A stretch of 6,462 bases of DNA from Nitrospirales bacterium (GTDB lineage: Bacteria; Nitrospirota; Nitrospiria; Nitrospirales; UBA2166), in the NCBI GenBank assembly GCA_029261375.1, contig JAJDBL010000365.1:1-6462 (forward strand), written 5' to 3'. Position 1 is the stretch's first letter; each line of letters begins with the position of its first letter. Positions 1 through 6,462 of this stretch are shown one piece after another. Below the pieces are notes generated by a model that saw only the letters and a list, made by a program, of their open reading frames with translations, did no database searches and was not told the DNA's origin. The translations under genes and the position numbers were made by a program.

Positions 1-1
1 T

Positions 2-1540
2 ATGTCTATCAATCGCCATTGGAGAAAGGCTCGCGATGAATTGTTGAAACTCCCGGAACCTCAGATTAGCTACGCAAGGTTTTCGGAGATCTGTGAGTCC
101 CATGGACTTGTTAGAGCTGCCACTAAGACACTCGCGACGCTCATGCATGATTTGGGATATACCGTGTACTACGCGGCTGATGAGCAGCTCGAGCGCGACG
201 TAATTTTACAGCCAGAGTGGCTAACGAAAGCAATTGGGTTTGTGTTGGCAGATCGCTTCACAGAAGAAAACGACGGGATCCTTCCGGATAGTCGCTTAAA
301 GGACGTATGGTGGGAGCATCCTTCTGACGGTAAAACTAGGTTCGAGCCAAGGCTCTATTCTTTCTTCCTCCGCCTAATGGAAAAATTTGATGTGTCGTAT
401 CGCCTGGATAATCAAAAGGCCAGCCTGATCGCGCAACATGTTCCGCAGATACGTCCCCCACTACCGTGGCTACCACAAGAAACACCTAAGCCAGGCCACC
501 GTCGCCTCGCCATGGTATGCATTATGGATGATATACCTCCGGGCCTAGTGCCGTGGATGGTTGTACGGACGCATCAATATAACGTTCAGCAATCAATAGA
601 AGGATATACGAAAAACCTACATTGGCAGCGAGGAATGTTTCTGAAATATCCCACTCATGGCACTGCACTCCTCGAGCTTCTAGACCGTGAGTTACATCTC
701 CATGTTGAAGCAGTGTGGCCAGAATTCTTCCTCGACCGACTGAAAAAAATCCTCGAGAAGCTAATCACGGACAACTGGCCTGGCATGGAGAATCGATATT
801 TCTTTGCCGTACCTTGTCGTGAACCTGCAAACAACCAGGCATGTGAGGGACGCTTTAACGTTTCAGCACTGCGTCAGTTCCTGGAAGAGGGAGACAAGAC
901 CATTCGGTGCCAGGTCTGTCGAAATAAACAGAATATCGTGGAATTACTCTACGGATTTGAAAAAGAGGAGATTCGCGAGTCATTACAGCGGTTAGAACAG
1001 ACTATGGAACGAGGGTTCGCAGAACAGAAGAGTCAGGTCGCTAACTCCGTGATAGCTATCCTCAATGCGATCGCGATTGAGTCAAAAGATGGACCGCGAC
1101 TCTTCTCGATTGAACCTGTCGACGGAAAATGGGACTTGGCAACAAAGTCATATCGGCTCCACCTGTGGTGTGAAGCGGAAGGATGTGAGCACCCGGTTTA
1201 TGAACAGGGAGTAGGCATCTATGAACACCGTGTCACATCAGACTGGGTAGTACGAATCGCACCTTATGCGAATCTGACGGCAGGAATATTACGAACAATA
1301 CTTCCCGTCGCCGGACCAACTATAAACGTATTATTTGGTCCAGGGACCTTAGATGAAGCAGGGATTAACAATCAACTCGCATTTATGAAACACGCTGGTC
1401 TCACTCTCAAGGATTCACGATTAGAGCTATCCGATACGCTACTCCGCAGTGAGATGCTATATTGGATGGCTCGGAACGAGCAGCTATTCTTGCCCTTCAT
1501 TCCTTTCTCCGAGATCACGATCCTCACCATGAACGTTTAG
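2..1540 (+). CDS. Roco-family protein, C-terminal part (COR domain plus zinc-ribbon and C-terminal domains); 5' partial, frameshifted near its 3' end
   Basis: Recognised as the back half of a Roco protein (Roc GTPase followed by COR, the dimerisation and regulatory domain). Residues 7-150 read as COR: W7, ISYARF at 22-27, HDLG at 49-52, LQPEWLTKAIGFVL at 69-82, then LRLMEKFDVSYRL at 123-135. The segment after it has C272, C281, C303 and C306 (CQVC), a likely zinc ribbon, followed by LLYGF, a charged helical stretch (EEIRESLQRLEQTMERGF), DGPRLFSIEP and LHLWCEAEG at 387-395. This order matches the tail of many bacterial Roco proteins. The ATG at position 2 is probably an internal Met: COR begins almost at once, so the Roc domain should lie upstream. 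The frame ends at a TAG (1538-1540) after a non-family tail (ITILTMNV), while the expected C-terminus continues in the -1 frame. Probably a cytoplasmic regulatory GTPase; its partner is unknown. The family call is firm, intactness is doubtful. Confidence 0.85.
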   Translation: MSINRHWRKARDELLKLPEPQISYARFSEICESHGLVRAATKTLATLMHDLGYTVYYAADEQLERDVILQPEWLTKAIGFVLADRFTEENDGILPDSRLKDVWWEHPSDGKTRFEPRLYSFFLRLMEKFDVSYRLDNQKASLIAQHVPQIRPPLPWLPQETPKPGHRRLAMVCIMDDIPPGLVPWMVVRTHQYNVQQSIEGYTKNLHWQRGMFLKYPTHGTALLELLDRELHLHVEAVWPEFFLDRLKKILEKLITDNWPGMENRYFFAVPCREPANNQACEGRFNVSALRQFLEEGDKTIRCQVCRNKQNIVELLYGFEKEEIRESLQRLEQTMERGFAEQKSQVANSVIAILNAIAIESKDGPRLFSIEPVDGKWDLATKSYRLHLWCEAEGCEHPVYEQGVGIYEHRVTSDWVVRIAPYANLTAGILRTILPVAGPTINVLFGPGTLDEAGINNQLAFMKHAGLTLKDSRLELSDTLLRSEMLYWMARNEQLFLPFIPFSEITILTMNV

Positions 1541-1641
1541 GTCTAAAACGCGTTCCAATCCCCACTGGTGACTTTCTCTGGCTCTGCCAAACACACTACG
1601 AAATGGCGCAATCAAAGATCCCGGACTCATTTGAAGACTGA
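1495..1641 (+). pseudogene. Out-of-frame C-terminal tail of the Roco protein
   Basis: In the frame one base behind the Roco reading frame, an open stretch runs from 1453 to a TGA at 1639-1641. From about 1495 it encodes LHSFLRDHDPHHERLG, then LKRVPIPTGDFLWLCQTHYE and a short end MAQSKIPDSFED. As I recall the family, Roco proteins of this type end with an FL..D.DP...GL segment followed by G-(D)-x-LW(L/I)C..H, which this matches well. The main frame over the same bases gives FIPFSEITILTMNV, which does not. The shift point lies between 1453 and 1537, most likely around 1493-1506, where short C and T runs occur. A single missing base explains it. No canonical X-XXY-YYZ slippery heptamer is visible in the zero frame, so programmed frameshifting is less likely than a mutation or an assembly error. 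Confidence 0.75.
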
Positions 1642-1656
1642 AAGGAATCCTTTTTT
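1641..1656 (+). terminator. Weak hairpin with T run after the Roco gene, possible terminator
   Basis: AAAGG (1641-1645) can pair with CCTTT (1649-1653) across the loop AAT, and six T residues run from 1651 to 1656. It starts on the last base of the restored Roco stop codon, where a terminator would be expected. The stem is only 5 bp with two G-C pairs, so it is a poor intrinsic terminator and may be chance. Confidence 0.22.
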
Positions 1657-1796
1657 GACCTGACCAGAGAATTCCCTTCCTTCAAGGTGCGCAGCAAAAG
1701 AACGTTCACAGTTTATAGCTCTACCCCCAAAATTCCGCTAGACTTATTCAATCATCCCGCGCTAAGAAGTCGACTGATCATTCGCCTTACAACGAG

Positions 1797-1806
1797 ACGA
1801 TATCGT
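1797..1806. other. Perfect 10-nt palindrome upstream of the small membrane protein
   Basis: ACGATATCGT is its own reverse complement and ends 7 nt before the ATG at 1814, where a ribosome binding site would sit. It could be a small operator half or could hinder ribosome access. No good Shine-Dalgarno sequence is seen here; the nearest purine stretch is CGAGACGA. One short palindrome in a window this size may be chance. Confidence 0.15.
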
Positions 1807-1813
1807 TCTAACG

Positions 1814-2248
1814 ATGACGGCCAAAGAGTTTCATGAAGGGGCACATCAAGGCGATGACTCTCGCCCAGACGCACAGAGTTACAGAGCCAGGATTGTGCGT
1901 GAAGATGATCTACTAAATTCTCGCACGACGTTGTTCTTAGTCACCAGCGGTTTGTTACTCACCGCAGTAGGTCTATCGCAAGACAGAATTATTCCGGTAC
2001 TCATTTCCAGTCTTGGTATCATCGTAATCGTCAGCTGGATTGTAGTCTCCCATCAAAACAAAAAAGTAGTTGCTACACTTACGGCAAGTTATAGAAAAAA
2101 CCATGGAGATGACTATATAGAAGCGCTCGTACAAGGGGCACTGAGCAAATCTCATGCATTGCGTCCAAATGGTATTGTCGCGATCGTTTTACCACGGGTG
2201 TTTCTTGTTATATGGATCTCTATATTTATCGTGTACCTATTACGATAG
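1814..2248 (+). CDS. Small three-helix integral membrane protein, function unknown
   Basis: A 144-residue protein with a hydrophilic N-terminus (1-37) and three predicted membrane segments: about 39-54 (LFLVTSGLLLTAVGL), 59-79 (IIPVLISSLGIIVIVSWIVVS) and 120-143 (IVAIVLPRVFLVIWISIFIVY). Basic residues in the N-terminus and in the 80-119 loop (HQNKK, SYRK) favour a cytoplasmic N-terminus and middle loop by the positive-inside rule, with a very short C-terminus outside. Just before the first helix is EDDLLNSRTTLFL. It recalls a motif of widespread small bacterial membrane proteins (E-D-x-L-x-N-x-R-T followed by a helix), but I cannot name a family safely. It begins 172 nt after the restored Roco stop and ends 56 nt before the propeller gene, so membership of either unit is open. 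Its base composition is A/T-rich like the Roco gene. The ATG start is the only obvious one; its ribosome binding site is weak. Confidence 0.75.
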   Translation: MTAKEFHEGAHQGDDSRPDAQSYRARIVREDDLLNSRTTLFLVTSGLLLTAVGLSQDRIIPVLISSLGIIVIVSWIVVSHQNKKVVATLTASYRKNHGDDYIEALVQGALSKSHALRPNGIVAIVLPRVFLVIWISIFIVYLLR

Positions 2249-2291
2249 TTGGGCAGGCCTACCTTAACCCTGTGAACTCACAACTCCTCTG

Positions 2292-2298
2292 AAAAGGG
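2292..2298 (+). promoter_or_regulatory. Ribosome binding site for the propeller protein
   Basis: AAAAGGG lies 6 nt upstream of the GTG at 2305. The purine run and spacing support this GTG as the start, and the signal peptide that begins there agrees. Confidence 0.5.
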
Positions 2299-2304
2299 CC
2301 ATAC

Positions 2305-4926
2305 GTGAACTCGATACACACATTCATAGGAATTTTGCTTTACCTATTCGTCGTAGTGACACCAAACTCTGTGCTAGCTTCTCCACCCCTTCTGAGCGAT
2401 CTCGTCATTGAACCTACGATTCTTACGCTCGGAAGTGGCCCTCAGACCATAAACATTTCGGTGACCGCTACCGATCCCGACGGAGACCTCGATTCCGAGA
2501 AGACGAAGGTCACGGTGAAGTTTGATGACAAGTCGAAAGTGAAAACCACGTTGGTTGATGCTGGTGGTGGAAACTTCACAGGACAAGTCGAAATCGACAC
2601 GACGACGGGGCAAACGCTCTCAGTCAAAATCAAAGCGAAGGATGTTGAAAAAGAAAAGGCGGAAAAACTCACCACCACGATTGTGATTACCGACGCGGCC
2701 GAAACGCCAACCGCCATCGTGTCGGATCAGACTGAGTGGGAAGGTGACTCCGGCGAGATCATTGTTCTCCGAACACGCGTCGTAAGTCAGGTCGCTCCAG
2801 AAGTTGGTGTTCCGAACTGGCCTGTGACCTTCAGCGTCGATGCAGGAGACGGAACGATCGTACAAACGGCTGATGCAGGATCCATCCGTGAAGATGACGA
2901 AACAAATCCGCGTCTTCCCGAACAGGTCACATCCGACACCAGACTACAGTCGATCACCGTCGTCACCGATGCGAGCGGATTCGCTTTGATCGATTTTGAG
3001 ATCGGCGATGCATCGCTCAGTACGGTACAAGCTATCGCCGATGGGATTCTCGCACCAATTCGATTCAGCATCCAATCATTCGGTATCCCAACTGGGATCG
3101 CGTTAAACGCGGACGGTGATGTGTTCGTGCTGGACGGTGCACTTCGCACCATTGTGAAGATCGATCCGGATACACGACAAGGGACTATCGCGTCGGGCTG
3201 TCAGAGCCTGACGTGCGACCTCCAAGTTGGAGCCGGGCCTCGACTGAGTTTGCCAATGGCCATGACCATCGAAGACGACGGAAGCCTCGTCGTTGCGGAT
3301 CGTCGACTATCTGCACTCGTTCGTGTGGACACGTCGACAGGAGAGCGTACCATCATCGCGGGGTGCATCGATGAAGAATGTACTGCACGACGCGGGGAAG
3401 GTCCCTCGATCGACTCGAGCACCGGCATCGAGCTGAGCATCGCGGCAAATCAAAGTATCGTAGCGACAGACTTCGAGCGGGTGATTCGTGTCGACGAGAT
3501 CACCGGCGATCGTACCGTGATCACGGGCTGCGTCGATGCCGGCTGCACTGACGTCGTAGGAAATGGTCCTGTCTTTGAACACCCACAGGCAATCGCGACA
3601 GACGTTGACGGCGCCTTCATCGTGATCTATGACCGTCCGGCGATACAGTCGGTAGTTCGTGTCGATCCTGAAACCGGCAATCGTACTGTAATTTCCGGCT
3701 GTCTCGATGCCACCTGTTCAACTCGCATTGGCGAAGGACCGCCATTCGCTGGGCGTCGCTCCATCGCGATTGGACCAAGTGGCGAACTTATGGTTACCGA
3801 TACCCGTCGGCGCGGCATGATCAGTATCGATCCACAAACTGGAAACCGCGCAGTGGTGACCGGATGTCTTGATGGCGAATGTATCGAGCAGGCTGGAACC
3901 GGGCAAGCATTGGGATTTCCGACATCGCTCACCTTCCGGGAGAACGGCTCAATCATCGTCGCCGATCAATCTCGAGGCGACATCCTGCTGGTAAACACAA
4001 GCACAGGGAATCGCAACGCGTTTTTCGGTCTTCGCCACGGCGGTCCACCGTTGAGCCGTCCGAGCGGGATTGCGCAGGTCGGAACACAAACGTTTGTCGT
4101 GGCAGATGCTGATTTCGGGTCATTAATCCAGGTAGACGCGCGAACAGGCGATCGTACGAAAATTTCCGGCTGTCGCGATTTCCGATGCACTGAACAAATC
4201 GGAGACGGTCCCCCTCTCTCCGCTCCTATCGCAATCACGATCAACGCGGAACAACAACTTCTCGTGTTGGATGAATCGCTCGATGCCGTGATTCAGGTCG
4301 ATTCTCAATTCGGGGATCGACGCATCATTTCCGGCTGCCGTGGGTCACCTTGCTCAACACAAACTGGAAACGGTCCCCAGATGGACACCCCAACGGCCAT
4401 CACCACCGGCCAGGCCGGAACGCTGTTCGTCGCCACACGCGGCGTGAACGCCGCATTCGCCATTGATCCCGCGACTGGAGATCGCACGATTATCTCCGGA
4501 TGTGTCGACAGCGATTGTGTGCAGCGAATTGGAACTGGGCCGCTCTTTAGCCATCCAATCTCCATGGCACAAGGACAGAGAAATACGCTGTTCATTCTCG
4601 ATGCAGGGATGGATGCCCTCATTCGTGTCGAGGTGCTAACCGGTGATCGTACGGTTGTCGCGGATGTCCGCGACCCCAGAGCTGTCACAATCGCCCTTGA
4701 TGGAACTCCATTCGTTGCCGATGCAAGAGGCTTGTTTCGTGTCGACCAGGAAACCGGTCGTACCACCACCATCTCCGATCGGGAAACAGGTCGCGGGGTT
4801 CCGTTTCTCTCACTGACAGACATCGTGGCGCAGTCCAATGACATGCTGATTGTGACAGACCAAGTTTTACGTGCGGTGCTCAGCGTCGATCCTGATGCTG
4901 GACGACGTACCATCGTGTCTCGCTAG
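2305..4926 (+). CDS. Secreted protein with two Ig-like domains and a twelve-unit NHL-like beta-propeller region
   Basis: An 873-residue exported protein starting with GTG. Residues 1-25 form a signal peptide (hydrophobic IGILLYLFVVV, likely cleavage VLA|SPP). Residues about 29-130 resemble an Ig-like fold (TATDPDGDLD, ending TTTIVITD). Residues about 133-258 resemble a Big-1/invasin-type Ig domain (WPVTFSVDAGDGTI, VTDASGFALIDFEIG, VQAIADG). From P262 to the C-terminus are twelve units of about 51 residues with the plan P-x-A/G-I...G-x-(L/I)-x-V-x-D...(I/V)-x-V-D-x-x-TG-x-RT-(I/V)-I-S-GC-x4-C...G-x-GP, typical of NHL/SMP-30-like propellers. Eight units carry C-x4-C; units 6, 10, 11 and 12 do not. 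Twelve units fit two six-bladed propellers (inference). There is no transmembrane helix or obvious C-terminal sorting signal, so it is probably periplasmic or extracellular, perhaps binding a ligand or partner protein. No enzymatic residues were recognised. The stop lies 4 nt before the TpsA-like gene, implying co-translation. Confidence 0.88.
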   Translation: MNSIHTFIGILLYLFVVVTPNSVLASPPLLSDLVIEPTILTLGSGPQTINISVTATDPDGDLDSEKTKVTVKFDDKSKVKTTLVDAGGGNFTGQVEIDTTTGQTLSVKIKAKDVEKEKAEKLTTTIVITDAAETPTAIVSDQTEWEGDSGEIIVLRTRVVSQVAPEVGVPNWPVTFSVDAGDGTIVQTADAGSIREDDETNPRLPEQVTSDTRLQSITVVTDASGFALIDFEIGDASLSTVQAIADGILAPIRFSIQSFGIPTGIALNADGDVFVLDGALRTIVKIDPDTRQGTIASGCQSLTCDLQVGAGPRLSLPMAMTIEDDGSLVVADRRLSALVRVDTSTGERTIIAGCIDEECTARRGEGPSIDSSTGIELSIAANQSIVATDFERVIRVDEITGDRTVITGCVDAGCTDVVGNGPVFEHPQAIATDVDGAFIVIYDRPAIQSVVRVDPETGNRTVISGCLDATCSTRIGEGPPFAGRRSIAIGPSGELMVTDTRRRGMISIDPQTGNRAVVTGCLDGECIEQAGTGQALGFPTSLTFRENGSIIVADQSRGDILLVNTSTGNRNAFFGLRHGGPPLSRPSGIAQVGTQTFVVADADFGSLIQVDARTGDRTKISGCRDFRCTEQIGDGPPLSAPIAITINAEQQLLVLDESLDAVIQVDSQFGDRRIISGCRGSPCSTQTGNGPQMDTPTAITTGQAGTLFVATRGVNAAFAIDPATGDRTIISGCVDSDCVQRIGTGPLFSHPISMAQGQRNTLFILDAGMDALIRVEVLTGDRTVVADVRDPRAVTIALDGTPFVADARGLFRVDQETGRTTTISDRETGRGVPFLSLTDIVAQSNDMLIVTDQVLRAVLSVDPDAGRRTIVSR
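3088..4923 (+). repeat. Twelve tandem NHL-like repeat units within the propeller gene
   Basis: At protein level the units begin at each P/G-x-(A/G)-(I/M/L) motif, the first at P262. The first cysteines of the C-x4-C units fall at residues 299, 354, 409, 466, 521, 623, 678 and 733, a spacing of mostly 55 residues; the 102-residue step spans the cysteine-less unit 6. At DNA level short pieces recur, for example ATTTCCGGCTG near 3691, 4161 and 4327, but the units are otherwise diverged, so this is an old protein repeat and not a recent DNA expansion. Confidence 0.85.
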
Positions 4927-4930
4927 CCAC

Positions 4931-6462
4931 ATGCTCAGATCCACGCGCTCCCCTTGGCTACAGTCGAGTTCATCTCTGATCAGCACGATTGCGTGCGGTA
5001 TCATACTTCTCCATCTCGCGTTGCTCGGGAAAACCGAGGCACAAGTCACATCCGTAATCTCACCTGACGGAACACTTGGAACCAGCGTGTCTCGAAACGG
5101 AGCAGTCTTTGATATTCAAGGAGGGACGATCCGGGGCAGCAATCAATTCCATAGTTTTGATCGGTTCACGGTGGGAACCGGCGACACTGCAAGCTTCAAC
5201 GGTCCGAGTTCCATTGCGAACATTCTTGGCCGCGTCACAGGCCTGCAATCCGGCCTTCAGCAATCGATGATCGACGGAACCGTCCACTCCGCGATCACCG
5301 GCGCGAATCTCTATCTCCTCAATCCAGCCGGTGTCATGTTCGGGCCAAATGCCAACTTGAATGTCAGCGGGTCGTTTCACGTCAGCACCGCCGATTTCCT
5401 GCGCATGGAAGACGGCACGGAGTTTCATGCGGATTTCTCCAGTACGAGCACGTTGAGCATGGCTCCTCCCGAGGCCTTTGGATTTCTCAATGGAAATCCT
5501 TCTGGAATCCAGATCGATCAGAGTAGGCTGGAAGTTCTAGCTGGAAACACCCTCGAGCTTCACGCTGGAAACATTGCGGTTTCCGGTGATGGCGCACTGG
5601 GAAGTGCGGCTCTCATCGCCCCAGGCGGAAATATTACCCTGACCAATCAAGGGACTGGTGGCATCCTTTTATCTAACGGTACGTTCATTGACGTCAGTGG
5701 AGAGAGTGCTGGAACACTCGCCATCCGCGGGGGCATGTTTGTCATGAGCGCCTCACTCCTCCTCGCTGATACGCGGGGGACCGGAACCCCTGGGAAAATA
5801 GACATCAACGTTGACACCCTCACATTGCAAGACGGCGCGGGAATTGCCAGTGACGCACTCGGTGAAGGGCAAGGAGGATTCATCTCTATCGCCGCAACAG
5901 ACACCGTCATGATTTCCGGAACAAGCACAGACGGAGCCGTGCCAAGTGGCGTATTTGCCAACACCCAAGCGCAAGGAAATGCGGGAAATATCGCGATCAA
6001 TGCACGGCACGTCACAGTATCGGACGGGGCAATTATTAGCAGTACCACCTTTGGCCCCGGACAGGGTGGAACCGTATCCATGACAACCTCAGACTCCCTC
6101 ACCGTTTCTGGAACCAACACCATGCTTCAGCAATCAACGCCAAGTGGGATTTTCGCGCGGGCACGTGGGGACAGTCCGCAAGCGGGGCATGCCGGAAACA
6201 TTGCGATCCAGTCCGGCAATGTGTTGGTGACAGAAGGCGCACAACTGAGCAGTACCACGTTTGGCCCTGGGGCTGGAGGTACGGTATCCATCTCCGCAAC
6301 TGAGACCATCACGCTCTCGGGAACGAGTGCTGATTTCTCCCTCCGAAGCGGTATATTTTCCAACGCGCTTGGGGAGAGCGCCGACGCAGGGGATGCGGGG
6401 AACATCCTGGTCAGCGCGCGCGATGTGCAGCTCAGTGAAGGTGCTCAAATTGGTAGCAGCAC
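4931..6462 (+). CDS. Filamentous-haemagglutinin-type exoprotein (TpsA, two-partner secretion), 3' partial
   Basis: An open frame of 510 codons runs off the window end with no stop. Residues 1-37 form a signal peptide: basic start (R3, R6), hydrophobic LISTIACGIILLHLALLG, likely cleavage TEA|Q. Residues about 38-165 are the TPS (haemagglutination activity) domain, which in this system is recognised by an outer-membrane TpsB pore: ISPDGTLGT, QGGTIRGSNQFHSFDRF (F73-F79), IANILGRVTG (95-104), GANLYLLNPAGVMFG (NPAG at 131-134, where NPNG is common) and GSFHVSTADFL. After it come G/N/S/T-rich beta-helix repeats (AGNIAI, GPGQGGTVS), suggesting a long fibrous adhesin or matrix protein. Cysteine is nearly absent: one residue, in the signal peptide. 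The ATG lies 4 nt after the propeller stop with no clear Shine-Dalgarno, so translation is probably coupled to that gene. No TpsB gene is present here. Family call is secure; the ligand and total length are unknown. Confidence 0.92.
   Translation, partial: MLRSTRSPWLQSSSSLISTIACGIILLHLALLGKTEAQVTSVISPDGTLGTSVSRNGAVFDIQGGTIRGSNQFHSFDRFTVGTGDTASFNGPSSIANILGRVTGLQSGLQQSMIDGTVHSAITGANLYLLNPAGVMFGPNANLNVSGSFHVSTADFLRMEDGTEFHADFSSTSTLSMAPPEAFGFLNGNPSGIQIDQSRLEVLAGNTLELHAGNIAVSGDGALGSAALIAPGGNITLTNQGTGGILLSNGTFIDVSGESAGTLAIRGGMFVMSASLLLADTRGTGTPGKIDINVDTLTLQDGAGIASDALGEGQGGFISIAATDTVMISGTSTDGAVPSGVFANTQAQGNAGNIAINARHVTVSDGAIISSTTFGPGQGGTVSMTTSDSLTVSGTNTMLQQSTPSGIFARARGDSPQAGHAGNIAIQSGNVLVTEGAQLSSTTFGPGAGGTVSISATETITLSGTSADFSLRSGIFSNALGESADAGDAGNILVSARDVQLSEGAQIGSS
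5831..6462 (+). repeat. Beta-helix repeats in the TpsA-like exoprotein
   Basis: The motif (D/E)-G-A-x-I/L-x-S starts at residues 301, 365, 435 and 503, giving periods of 64, 70 and about 68 residues. Each full unit continues with G-x-G-x-GG-x-(V/I)-S, then (V/I/L)-x-(I/V/L)-SGT, SG(I/V)F, and AGNI. At DNA level AGCAGTACCACSTTTGGCCC recurs at 6038 and 6248, exactly 210 nt apart. The array continues past the window end. Confidence 0.8.

Noticed and set aside
1490..1510. Programmed -1 ribosomal frameshift site in the Roco gene
   Set aside because: No heptamer of the X-XXY-YYZ type is in the zero frame here, and no strong downstream stem was seen. A one-base deletion or sequence error is simpler.
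1705..1733. TTCACA followed after 17 nt by CAAAAT, a possible promoter for the small membrane protein
   Set aside because: The -10 half matches only four of six consensus positions, and such matches are common by chance in A/T-rich spacer.
3691..4340. Recurring ATTTCCGGCTG pieces as a possible CRISPR or DNA-level repeat array
   Set aside because: They encode the same ISGC motif in successive propeller units within one open frame, so the recurrence is explained by the protein repeat.
4305..4913. A 202-aa open frame on the minus strand
   Set aside because: It is antisense to the propeller repeats; its own periodicity simply mirrors those repeats. No independent start signal or domain.
5076..5270. 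A 64-aa plus-strand open frame starting ATGGAACC... inside the TPS domain region
   Set aside because: Actual TPS coding is in another frame through the same bases with full family motifs; this is a shadow.
5647..6448. Several open frames on the minus strand (158, 85, 66, 92 and 104 aa) under the exoprotein repeats
   Set aside because: They lie opposite a clear TPS/beta-helix reading frame, have low-complexity proline-rich translations typical of antisense shadows, and lack recognisable motifs.

Overview
The window reads left to right on the + strand only. It looks like chromosomal or accessory DNA of a Gram-negative, outer-membrane-bearing bacterium. The strongest lineage hint is the two-partner-secretion exoprotein at the right end. 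Its style (FHSFDRF, GANLYLL, NPAGVMFG) recalls large exoproteins of Cyanobacteria, Nitrospirota and related environmental bacteria. Roco/COR proteins also occur in such groups. I cannot fix the phylum from sequence alone.

Left part (1-1641): the C-terminal portion of a Roco-family protein. The COR domain, a four-cysteine putative zinc ribbon and the C-terminal domain are visible. The Roc GTPase and any leucine-rich repeats would lie upstream of the window. The open frame stops at 1540, but the expected family C-terminus continues in the -1 frame to a stop at 1641. The gene is therefore either broken by a one-base deletion, hit by an assembly error, or (less likely) frameshifted. Next comes a 172-nt gap with a weak terminator-like hairpin and a 10-nt palindrome, then a 144-residue three-helix membrane protein of unknown function (1814-2248).

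Right part (2305-6462): two exported proteins in tight tandem. The first (873 aa) has a signal peptide, two Ig-like domains and twelve NHL-like propeller units of about 51 residues, eight of them carrying a C-x4-C pair. Only 4 nt later begins a filamentous-haemagglutinin-type TpsA exoprotein with a signal peptide, a TPS domain and beta-helix repeats. It runs off the window end and is easily overlooked because it has no stop here. The two are probably co-translated and act at the cell surface; no TpsB transporter is in the window.

By eye the left pair of genes is more A/T-rich than the right pair, so the window may join two regions of different history. No tRNA, rRNA, CRISPR array or insertion sequence was seen. 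The only gene-free stretches are 1642-1813 and 2249-2304.
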